8,650 nt of DNA from JACPRB01 sp964468745 (GTDB lineage: Bacteria; Planctomycetota; MHYJ01; JACPRB01), in assembly GCA_964468745.1 (NCBI GenBank), contig CAYXVY010000324.1, positions 1 through 8,650 of the forward strand. Direction: 5' to 3'. The first letter of the stretch is position 1. Each line of letters begins with the position of its first letter. Shown here piece by piece: positions 1-5,897 of this stretch. The translations under genes and the position numbers were made by a program. Below the pieces are notes generated by a model. It had not been told where the DNA came from. It made no database searches and saw nothing but the letters and a program-made list of their open reading frames with translations.

Positions 1-609
1 CCCCTCGCCCGTGCGCTCGCTCACCTCGCGTGTCTTGAGCGCCAGCCCCGGCTTGAGCGCGTTGAGCAGCGTCGACTTCCCCACCCCCGACGGCCCGACA
101 AATACGCTCATCTTGCCGGTGAGAAAAGCCTGGAGCTCCGAGAGCCCCTCGCCTTTCTTCGCGGACGTGCGAAAGACAGGGATCTTCGCCTTCACGTAGG
201 CGTCGAGCCACGGCGGCGAATCCAAATCCGTCTTGTTCATGCACAGCGCGCACGTCACGCGGCTCGCGCTTGCAATCACGGTGCACTTGTCGATGGTCAG
301 GTAGTTCGGCGGGGGATCTGCGGCGGCGACCACCATGACGAGTGCGTCGATGTTGGCAACGATTACCAGCTCCTTGCGCGGATTGTGCGGATCGGGTCGC
401 GACAGTTTCGTCCGACGCGGCAGGACCTTGTCGATCGTCCCCTCCCCCTCCTTCGCGTCCGTCACCTCGACCTCGTCCCCCACCGTGATCAGCTTGCCAA
501 CGCCGGTGCGGTACTGCTTCAGCTTCCCGCGGAGGGAGTACCGCAGAATGCCCGACTCGGTGTGAACCTCGATCGCGTTGGCGCGGATCCGGACGACACG
601 ACCGAGCAT
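1..609 (-). CDS. rsgA: Ribosome small-subunit-dependent GTPase RsgA (C-terminus off window)
   Basis: RsgA (YjeQ/EngC) is a circularly permuted GTPase that acts in late 30S subunit maturation in the cytoplasm. The first 203 residues are visible. An N-terminal segment of about 75 residues (starting MLGRVVRIRANAIEV) fits the family's OB-fold. The G motifs then appear in the permuted order typical of the family: G4 as NKTD at residues 125-128, G5 as SAK at 149-151, then the P-loop GPSGVGKS at 172-179. The frame leaves the window at VSERTGEG, just before the expected switch I and G3 (DTPG) motifs and the C-terminal zinc-binding domain, so roughly a third of the protein is missing here. The segment VANIDALVMVVAAADPPP is also characteristic. 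The ATG at 609 shares one base with the stop of the upstream gene (TGATG), which supports this start and suggests coupled translation. No strong Shine-Dalgarno is seen. The identification is secure. Confidence 0.95.
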   Translation of the reverse strand, partial: MLGRVVRIRANAIEVHTESGILRYSLRGKLKQYRTGVGKLITVGDEVEVTDAKEGEGTIDKVLPRRTKLSRPDPHNPRKELVIVANIDALVMVVAAADPPPNYLTIDKCTVIASASRVTCALCMNKTDLDSPPWLDAYVKAKIPVFRTSAKKGEGLSELQAFLTGKMSVFVGPSGVGKSTLLNALKPGLALKTREVSERTGEG

Positions 610-611
610 CA
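607..611 (-). promoter_or_regulatory. TGATG stop-start overlap, NrdD-like gene to rsgA
   Basis: On the minus strand the TGA stop of the NrdD-like gene (611-609) shares its last base with the ATG of rsgA (609-607). There is no room for an independent promoter and only a weak ribosome binding site upstream, so termination-reinitiation coupling is likely. This is inferred from the layout. Confidence 0.7.
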
Positions 612-2405
612 ACTGACCCAGAGCTGCGCCGCGAGCGTCTCGGACTGCACTCGCTTCAGCAGCGACAGCAGGTCCGACGGGCTCATCGTCTGCCGCGCCC
701 CCGGCGGAATCTCGACGGCCGCGAACGGCAGCAGCGTATGGAACCTGGCCTCCCGCGTGAGCAGCTCGAACAGCGGCTGACCGTCCGCGCGCAGCCGGCC
801 CCCTGACGAATATTCCGCGCCCAACTGCGTCGCGATTCCGCGCGCGCGAGCGAACATCTGGCTGTCGACGCGCAGCAGCCGTCCCGTCGCGTCCACCCCC
901 GCCACATCGTGCAACGCGAGCCGCAGCGTATTCCTCTCAGCTTCCTCCTTGACCCGAAAGTAAAGATACGACAGCAGACGCAGCGCCATGCGCATCGCTC
1001 CGTCGTCCTCCGCCGGCGCGCGCCCCGTCAGCAGCCGCGCCGCCTCGTCCAGCCCCGCGATTCCAATGGCGTAAACGGGGCCGTCAGACGACCTCCGGAC
1101 GAGCTGCCGTTTCGTAAGCAACGCACGCACCGCCGCCGACAGCGCTTGATCGATTTCGGCGTGAAAGTCCGCTCCCGCCTCGCTGCGATAGAACGCCTGC
1201 GCTACATTGATCGTCACCGCCCCCGCGATCATGTCGCCGTCGCTCGCTGCATACCGCGACCGCGCCAGCGCCGACCCGCGCTGGAACACGAACAGCGCTC
1301 GACCACGATCGACCGCCAGCCGGCATGCCTCTCGCAGCGCCGCATCGTCGCGAAATGCCCGCTCGTGGACGAAGAACTCAGGCGTCGCACACGCCGTATC
1401 GCGCCACGACCGGACGAGCTCGATCGCGAAACGGTCGCCGACTTCCTCTCCCAGATCGATTCCCACGAACGCCGGCGCAACAGCGTCGAGCAGGTACGGC
1501 GCCTCGCTCACATCGCCATCGAAATTCAGGTGCGCGAGCTCGATCGTGCGCACGCCCTTACGCAGCTCTCGCGCCAGCGTCGACAGTTCCGCCGTCAGCG
1601 CGCGCGCCGATTTCGCGGTCGGCGCCAGCCGCGGCGCATGCCAGAAGAGCTTCTGCGGATACTCGAGATCGTGAATGTGGATCCGCCCTTCGAGGTGCGC
1701 GTCGGCGACCTCGGTCGGATAGAGCTCCTGAAGCGCATACTGCTTCACAGTCGTCTCGCCGATCGTGCGGCAGAGACGATCGGGATCGGGCGGCGCGTCC
1801 TGGGGACGGATAAGCCGCTCGAGATCGTATTTCGGCAGGCCGACCACGAGCTGTTTGCGCAGCTTCGCGCTGAACCCGCGCGACAGAAGCTCCTGGTTCA
1901 CCATCTCACGGATGAGGGTGCTTGAGACGCGCCGGTCGTTCAGGTGGAAGATGCGCTGCTCGACAGCCGACGCGATCTCCCGCGCGACCGCCTCCTCGAC
2001 CGCCGCCTCCTTTACCAGCGCCTGCGTGATCCGCTCGCGTGCCCACGCGGAGACCTCGTCTCGCGTCGCACCCTCGACGAGGAACGCCTCGGTCGGAAAG
2101 AGCTCCCCGGTCGGTTGCGGCGCCGCCTGGGCGGGCTGCATAAACGCGCGCGCGATGTCGGCGTTTCCCGTCTCGAGAAGGATCTTCTCGACCATGCGGC
2201 GGATTTCCATCGTCGCCGGCACCTCGCGCTCGTGGTAGCGCTCGAGGTAGGTGGTCACGACGCCGGCGAGATCGCTCGCGAGCGGCTGGTTCTCCTGCCC
2301 CGCTGCGCGCGCCGCCGAGAGGATCGAGTCGGCGAGCTTCTGCTCGTCGTAACCCTCTTCGCGGCCGTCGCGCTTCTTGACCTTGTCGATCCGTCGTACG
2401 GTCAT
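609..2405 (-). CDS. ATP-cone protein with degenerate class III ribonucleotide reductase (NrdD-like) fold
   Basis: 598 residues. Residues 3-90 form an ATP-cone (VKKRDGREEGYDEQKL near the start), the fold that binds ATP/dATP in reductases and NrdR. Residues 104-200 are helical and resemble a second cone lacking the KRDG hairpin. From about 205 on, NrdD-like blocks appear in order: HLEGRIHIHDL (237-247), a finger-loop-like stretch ending GAVTINVAQAFYR (395-407), YAIGIAGLDEA (445-455), YSSGGRL (532-538) and FHTLLPFAAVEIPPG (555-569). Where NrdD has MGCR in the finger loop this protein reads RGSA (376-379), so the thiyl-radical cysteine appears to be Ser378. Only three cysteines exist (212, 339, 361). 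The zinc-binding CxxC pairs and the RVxGY-type glycyl-radical motif are missing: the protein stops where that domain would begin, and rsgA starts immediately. The frame is uninterrupted, so this looks like a maintained non-catalytic protein. The start overlaps the nrdR stop by ATGA. A nucleotide-sensing role is inference. The NrdD alignment is from memory of the family. Confidence 0.8.
   Translation of the reverse strand: MTVRRIDKVKKRDGREEGYDEQKLADSILSAARAAGQENQPLASDLAGVVTTYLERYHEREVPATMEIRRMVEKILLETGNADIARAFMQPAQAAPQPTGELFPTEAFLVEGATRDEVSAWARERITQALVKEAAVEEAVAREIASAVEQRIFHLNDRRVSSTLIREMVNQELLSRGFSAKLRKQLVVGLPKYDLERLIRPQDAPPDPDRLCRTIGETTVKQYALQELYPTEVADAHLEGRIHIHDLEYPQKLFWHAPRLAPTAKSARALTAELSTLARELRKGVRTIELAHLNFDGDVSEAPYLLDAVAPAFVGIDLGEEVGDRFAIELVRSWRDTACATPEFFVHERAFRDDAALREACRLAVDRGRALFVFQRGSALARSRYAASDGDMIAGAVTINVAQAFYRSEAGADFHAEIDQALSAAVRALLTKRQLVRRSSDGPVYAIGIAGLDEAARLLTGRAPAEDDGAMRMALRLLSYLYFRVKEEAERNTLRLALHDVAGVDATGRLLRVDSQMFARARGIATQLGAEYSSGGRLRADGQPLFELLTREARFHTLLPFAAVEIPPGARQTMSPSDLLSLLKRVQSETLAAQLWVS
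2402..2405 (-). promoter_or_regulatory. ATGA overlap, nrdR to NrdD-like gene
   Basis: The ATG of the NrdD-like gene (2405-2403) overlaps the TGA of nrdR (2404-2402). The four-base ATGA overlap is typical of translationally coupled genes and ties production of the reductase-like protein to that of NrdR. Upstream of the ATG the sequence is nrdR coding, with no clear Shine-Dalgarno. Confidence 0.75.
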
Positions 2406-2851
2406 TTGAGCATCGGCTTAAGTTCTCTGATGAACTCCGTGACATCCTTGAAGGCGCGATAGACCGACGCGAAGCGCACGTACGCGACGTGATCCACCTT
2501 GCGAAGCTCGCGCATCACGAGGTCGCCGATCGCGTTCGCCCTCACCTCGCGCTCGTACTTGTCGTAGAGCTCCTGCTCGATCTTCGAGACGATCTCTTCG
2601 ATCTTCTGCACCGGCACCGGGCGCTTCTTGCACGCCACCGTGAGCCCCAGCTTGATCTTGTCGCGATTGAACAGCTCCCGCCGTCCGTCCTTTTTGATCA
2701 CGTAGAGCATCGGCGCTTCGACTTTCTCGTATGTCGTAAATCGTTTCTTGCACCCGAGGCACTGGCGGCGTCGCCGCACCACCGCGCCGTCGTCGGCCGA
2801 GCGCGAATCGATCACGCGATCATTGTCCTTTCGACAGAATGGGCAGCGCAT
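2402..2851 (-). CDS. nrdR: Transcriptional repressor NrdR
   Basis: NrdR represses ribonucleotide reductase operons by binding paired NrdR boxes according to the ATP/dATP state of its ATP-cone. The protein is 149 residues, the usual family length. The N-terminal zinc ribbon is complete, with CPFC (Cys3, Cys6) and CLGC (Cys31, Cys34). It is followed by the conserved RFTTYE (38-43). Residues 49-139 are the ATP-cone (VIKKDGRRELFNRDKI), ending in the signature AYVRFASVYRAF (123-134). No key residue is missing. It lies 36 nt downstream of the transporter gene on the same strand, and its stop overlaps the start of the NrdD-like gene. The bases before the ATG are C-rich (reading TCTCCCCC) and carry no Shine-Dalgarno. 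The start is nevertheless set by the zinc-ribbon N-terminus. No obvious NrdR box (ACA..TATAT.TGT type) was seen upstream, so autoregulation is not supported here. Confidence 0.97.
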   Translation of the reverse strand: MRCPFCRKDNDRVIDSRSADDGAVVRRRRQCLGCKKRFTTYEKVEAPMLYVIKKDGRRELFNRDKIKLGLTVACKKRPVPVQKIEEIVSKIEQELYDKYEREVRANAIGDLVMRELRKVDHVAYVRFASVYRAFKDVTEFIRELKPMLK

Positions 2852-2887
2852 GGGGGAGAGCAGGATACGGGCGCCCGCACGCCGTCG

Positions 2888-4357
2888 TCAAGACAGCAGG
2901 CGCTGCACGCCGACGTATCCCCACAGGCCCGCCAACAGCGCCGCCGCCAGATCGAGCATGACGCCGACGCGCATCATTCGCGGAACGGTGACGTACCCGC
3001 TCCCGAAAATCACCGCGTTGGGCGGCGTCCCCGCCGGCAGCGCGAAATCGCACGATGCCGCGATCGTTGCCGTTCCCATCGCGGGGACTCCAAAGGGCCG
3101 CAACACGGTCATCATCAGCGCCGTCGTGGCCGTGTTCGACGCCGCTGCGCTCAGCGCGACGGTCACGCCCGAGATCATCAGGAACAGGACCGGCCCCGGC
3201 AGCGTGTGAAGCCAACCGAGGTGCTTGCTCATCGTCGTCACGACGCCGCTCGCCTCCACTCCTCCGGCCATCGCGAAGCTCCCGCCGAGGAGCAAGAGCA
3301 CGCTCAGCGGAATCTTGCGGATGGAGCTCCACCCGAGCGTTCCGGTCGCGATGAGAAGGATCGCCGCCCCCACTCCCGTGATCGCATCCATCTGGCTGTT
3401 CTTAAGCTTGAATTTCTCCGCAAGCGGACCTCCCGCCATCCAGAAAGCCGCTGCGAGCAGGAAGACGAGCGCAACCATGACCTCGCGCCCACGCATCGGC
3501 CCCAGCACCTGCAGTTCCCGCTCGATGACGTCACGCCCCCGACCCGCGGCGATCCCGTCCGGCCGCGCCACACGCACAAGCGACGTCCACACGATGGGCA
3601 GGAAGAGCATGACGAATGGCAATCCGATTTTCATGAAGTCGAAGAAATCGACGGGATGTCCCGCCGCGGCCGCCGCGCCGCAGAAGATCCCGTTCGGCGC
3701 CGTTCCGATCTTCGTCCCGATCCCCCCGACATTTGCCGCGTACGCGACCGCGAGCATGATCGCCAACCCGAAGTTCGGCAGCCGCCGCCCTTCCTCGCGC
3801 TCCAGCTGCCGGATGACGGCGATTCCGATCGGCATCATCATCACTGCTGTCGCCGTGTTCGAGATCCAGAGCGAGATGAACGCGGTGGACAGCAGGAACC
3901 CGAGCACCAGCCGCGCGGACCCGCCCCCGACGACGCGAATGATGTGCAGGGCTACGCGCCGGTGCAGATTCCACTGCTCCATGGCCGCGCCGATGCACAT
4001 GCCGCCGAGGAACAGGATCGAATTCGCATCGAGATAGGCGTCGACCGTGAAAACCAGCTGCCGCAGATAGCCGGCATCCGCGGGCAGGATCTGTCGCGTC
4101 AGCCACGGAAGACCCTTCGGCGTGGCCGCGAACACGGCGAATATGGGAAACACGAAGAGCGGCATCAGCGCCGTGAGGTGGATCGGCAATGCCTCCGTCA
4201 TCCAGAGGCAGATCATCAGCGCCGCCGTCGCCGCGGCGTGCCGCTGCGCCTCGGGCAGTCCGCGACCGACGCCGTATTCGATGATCGAAAAGAACACGAG
4301 ACCGCCGATGACGCCGGCGATGCGAACCCAGCGGGGCGTCGTCGGTGCGTCGGCCAT
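2888..4357 (-). CDS. DASS/SLC13 family sodium-coupled anion (dicarboxylate-type) transporter
   Basis: Inner-membrane symporter of the divalent anion:Na+ symporter (DASS, SLC13/INDY) family. From the ATG at 4357 it has 489 residues, a normal family length, with about a dozen hydrophobic segments. Both hallmark SNT motifs are present: ISNTATAVMMMPIG at about 165-178 and ASNTATTALMM at about 406-416. In VcINDY these motifs bind Na+ and the substrate carboxylate. The C-terminal family signature CDFALPAGTPPNAVIFGSG lies at about 436-454. The two-fold SNT layout marks two inverted repeats. The substrate cannot be fixed from sequence: C4-dicarboxylate or related anions are most likely, sulfate is possible. 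The frame stays open to an ATG at 4465, but that would overlap the well-supported divergent gene starting at 4428, and the extra 36 residues do not look like family sequence. MADAPTTPRW at 4357 is therefore preferred. nrdR follows after 36 nt, perhaps in the same transcript. Confidence 0.9.
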   Translation of the reverse strand: MADAPTTPRWVRIAGVIGGLVFFSIIEYGVGRGLPEAQRHAAATAALMICLWMTEALPIHLTALMPLFVFPIFAVFAATPKGLPWLTRQILPADAGYLRQLVFTVDAYLDANSILFLGGMCIGAAMEQWNLHRRVALHIIRVVGGGSARLVLGFLLSTAFISLWISNTATAVMMMPIGIAVIRQLEREEGRRLPNFGLAIMLAVAYAANVGGIGTKIGTAPNGIFCGAAAAAGHPVDFFDFMKIGLPFVMLFLPIVWTSLVRVARPDGIAAGRGRDVIERELQVLGPMRGREVMVALVFLLAAAFWMAGGPLAEKFKLKNSQMDAITGVGAAILLIATGTLGWSSIRKIPLSVLLLLGGSFAMAGGVEASGVVTTMSKHLGWLHTLPGPVLFLMISGVTVALSAAASNTATTALMMTVLRPFGVPAMGTATIAASCDFALPAGTPPNAVIFGSGYVTVPRMMRVGVMLDLAAALLAGLWGYVGVQRLLS

Positions 4358-4427
4358 CCCGCAAGCGTACTTTTCTGCTAACGGTCTGGCGAGCGCAACG
4401 ACTTGTGGAGTAACGGGAGGAATCGAT
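4358..4427. promoter_or_regulatory. Divergent intergenic region between transporter and secreted-protein gene
   Basis: These 70 nt separate two divergent starts (4357 minus, 4428 plus), so promoters for both are expected here or just inside the neighbours. I found no convincing -35/-10 pair on either strand. The only clear signal is the ribosome binding site at 4415-4420. Promoter activity is inferred from layout. Confidence 0.45.
4415..4420 (+). promoter_or_regulatory. Shine-Dalgarno GGGAGG for the secreted-protein gene
   Basis: GGGAGG lies 7 nt upstream of the ATG at 4428, ideal spacing. The following codons encode a signal-peptide-like N-terminus. Together these fix the start at 4428 and not at the in-frame upstream ATG at 4122. 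Confidence 0.85.
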
Positions 4428-5693
4428 ATGAAACGCATCGCACTCGTCGCGCTCTTCGCGGTCACGCTCGTCGCGCAAGCGTCCTTCGACTCGCGTCTCG
4501 GGGCGCTTGCTCAGGACAGGCAGGACGCACCACGCAGACTCGTCGTCCACGAGTGGGGCACCTTTACGTCCATCTACGGCGCCGACGGCACCATGATGGA
4601 ATGGCAGCCTCTCATCGGCGACGACCTCCCTGATTTCGTTTACAGCCGTGCGACCGTCGCGGCGCCGATCCCGGACAAGTACGAGGGCAAAGGCGCCAAG
4701 CCGAGCCGCCAGCGGATGGAGACGCCGGTCCTCTACTTCTATCCGGACAAGGAAATGACCGTGAACGTCTCGGTCTATTTTCCTAAGGGCCTGATCACCG
4801 AATGGTATCCCCGCGTCTCCTCCTTTGCGCCCGCACTCGGCGACGGCACGTCACCCGTCGCGATCGCCAACGGCGCCGCACATTGGAGCGGCGTCCGACT
4901 CCAGCCCGGAGCATCGTGCGAGCTGCCGCGACAGGGCGAGTCGAAGCACTACTACCACGCGCGCGAGACCGACAGCGCGATCGTCCGCGTCTGCCCGAGC
5001 ACGGAGACACAGAAGCCCGAGTTCGAGAAATACCTCTTCTACCGCGGCGTCGGAAACTTCGACCTGCCCCTCGGGATCCAGGCGCACGAAGGCCTCCGAT
5101 TCACCATCAGCAATCCTGGACGGCACAACGTCCTCCGCCTCTTCGCGATCCACGTCAACGCCGACAAGACCGGCCTGTATACCGTCGTCGACGGCGTTCG
5201 CGCGCGCAGCTCCGTGGAAATCGCGCTGGGCGGCCCCGTAATCGCACACGACGAGATGCTCAACTCGCTGGGCCCACAGCTCGAGGAGGAGCTCGTCAAG
5301 CAGGGGCTCTACCGCAAGGAAGCCGCTGCGATGGTCGCCACGTGGAACGACAGCTACTTCGAGACCCCGGGGACGCGCCTGCTCTATCTACTTCCGTCGC
5401 TGATGACGGACGAGATCCTGCCGCTCACCATCGAGCCGAAGCCGACCGAACTGACGCGCGTCCTTGTGGCACGAGTCGACATCATCACGCCCGAGCAGAC
5501 GCGCGAGCTGGTGTCGCACGTGCGTGACCTCGGAGACGAATCGTTCGACATCCGCGAAGCCGCTTCGAAGAAGATCGCGAGCTACGGCCGCTTCGGGGAG
5601 CCCGCGCTGCGCGAGGCGATCAGGGCGACGAGCGATCCCGAGATCAAGGCAAGGGCGCAGGCGCTCCTGGAGAGGATGACGCCGAGGCGCTAG
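4428..5693 (+). CDS. Secreted protein of unknown function, HEWGTFTS family, with C-terminal HEAT-like segment
   Basis: 421 residues. The N-terminus MKRIALVALFAVTLVAQA is a typical Sec signal (two basic residues, then a hydrophobic core), with possible cleavage near residue 18 or 29, so the protein is probably periplasmic or surface-exposed. The mature part opens with VVHEWGTFTSIYGADGTMMEW (39-59) and PLIGDDLPDFV (61-71). Other distinctive blocks are HYYHARETDSAIVRV (174-188), YLFYRGVGNFDLPL (202-215) and YFETPGTRLLYLLP (310-323). I recall this pattern from conserved hypothetical proteins in Acidobacteriota, Planctomycetota and Verrucomicrobiota, without a known function. Two cysteines (164, 189) could form a disulfide. 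Residues 359-417 (LGDESFDIREAASKKI, then GEPALREAI and DPEIKARAQALLERM) look like one or two HEAT-like helical repeats, a likely protein-contact surface. It is divergent from the transporter and convergent with the membrane-protein gene. No enzymatic motif was recognised. Confidence 0.88.
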   Translation: MKRIALVALFAVTLVAQASFDSRLGALAQDRQDAPRRLVVHEWGTFTSIYGADGTMMEWQPLIGDDLPDFVYSRATVAAPIPDKYEGKGAKPSRQRMETPVLYFYPDKEMTVNVSVYFPKGLITEWYPRVSSFAPALGDGTSPVAIANGAAHWSGVRLQPGASCELPRQGESKHYYHARETDSAIVRVCPSTETQKPEFEKYLFYRGVGNFDLPLGIQAHEGLRFTISNPGRHNVLRLFAIHVNADKTGLYTVVDGVRARSSVEIALGGPVIAHDEMLNSLGPQLEEELVKQGLYRKEAAAMVATWNDSYFETPGTRLLYLLPSLMTDEILPLTIEPKPTELTRVLVARVDIITPEQTRELVSHVRDLGDESFDIREAASKKIASYGRFGEPALREAIRATSDPEIKARAQALLERMTPRR

Positions 5694-5702
5694 CGGCGGC
5701 GT

Positions 5703-5730
5703 CGAAGTTGGAAGCGGGTGGTTTGAAGTT
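5703..5730 (+). repeat. Degenerate heptamer array, left arm
   Basis: Four consecutive 7-nt units. The first and fourth read NGAAGTT (5703-5709 and 5724-5730), the second is GGAAGCG, and the third is poorly conserved. The two exact GAAGTTG copies (5704-5710, 5725-5731) are 21 nt apart, in register with a period of seven. The array starts nine bases after the stop of the upstream gene. Confidence 0.55.
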
Positions 5731-5830
5731 GATTCCGGGCCTTCTGGAACCGTCGCCCAATCCGATGCGACTCTCAATCACTGCGAACTGCGGGATGCCC
5801 GCCTGCACAATTCGCACGACTTCCAACTTC
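5704..5830. repeat. Inverted repeat GAAGTTGGAAG / CTTCCAACTTC
   Basis: An exact 11-nt inverted pair, at 5704-5714 and 5820-5830, encloses 105 nt. The arms lie inside the two heptamer arrays, so the pair may come from repeat-unit similarity and not from a selected stem. If transcribed from either side it could fold into a long-range stem with the hairpin at 5782-5816 inside it. Confidence 0.6.
5782..5816. other. Nested hairpin in the convergent intergenic core
   Basis: The inner stem is GCGGG (5790-5794) with CCCGC (5798-5802) around a 3-nt ATG loop. The outer stem is TGCGAA (5782-5787) with TTCGCA (5811-5816), leaving an asymmetric internal loop of 2 and 8 nt. No T tract follows on either strand, so it is not a textbook intrinsic terminator. 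A role in transcript-end formation is possible but unproven. Confidence 0.4.
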
Positions 5831-5852
5831 TGACTCAGAACTCACAACTCAA
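5818..5852 (-). repeat. Degenerate heptamer array, right arm (opposite orientation)
   Basis: Read on the minus strand, these 35 nt are five consecutive 7-nt units fitting N-K-R-A-G-T-Y. On the plus strand the motif ACTCA recurs at 5833-5837, 5840-5844 and 5847-5851, exactly 7 nt apart. The array is inverted relative to the one at 5703-5730. Confidence 0.65.
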
Positions 5853-5897
5853 AACAGCCACCGCCCCTGCCCGCCGTCGCCGCAGTTGGCACGGGGG

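Larger units (their letters stand above)
5694..5897. other. Convergent intergenic region
   Basis: These 204 nt lie between the stop of the secreted-protein gene (TAG 5691-5693) and the stop of the membrane-protein gene (TAA, read at 5900-5898). The region is less G+C-rich than the genes and contains the heptamer arrays, the long inverted repeat and a small hairpin listed separately. No canonical intrinsic terminator (GC stem followed by a T run) is visible on either strand, although a terminator is expected between convergent genes. No open frame here looks coding. Confidence 0.7.

Noticed and set aside
909..1925. 338-codon plus-strand open frame opposite the NrdD-like gene
   Set aside because: Its Arg-rich low-complexity composition and lack of family signal mark it as a shadow of the minus-strand gene.
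609..2405. NrdD-like gene as a decaying pseudogene or frameshifted nrdD
   Set aside because: The frame is continuous for 598 codons, no glycyl-radical remnant is seen in any frame before rsgA, and both ends overlap neighbours precisely. This favours a maintained gene, although it does not prove function.
2852..2887. NrdR box or promoter ahead of nrdR
   Set aside because: The 36 nt are GC-rich, without an ACA..TATAT.TGT-type palindrome or a recognisable -10 element.
2489..4381. 630-codon plus-strand open frame opposite nrdR and the transporter
   Set aside because: It is antisense to two clearly identified genes. Its product is rich in Arg, His, Asp and Pro with no domain pattern, as expected from shadow frames in GC-rich DNA.
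4122..4427. 102-residue upstream extension of the secreted protein
   Set aside because: It runs antisense through the transporter gene and would bury the signal peptide. The GGGAGG site sits right before 4428.
4358..4465. 36-residue N-terminal extension of the transporter to an ATG at 4465
   Set aside because: It would overlap the divergent gene at 4428, which has a good ribosome binding site and signal peptide. The extension is not transporter-like.
5694..5897. Intrinsic bidirectional terminator
   Set aside because: Hairpins exist but none is followed by a T run on either strand. Only a generic hairpin is reported.
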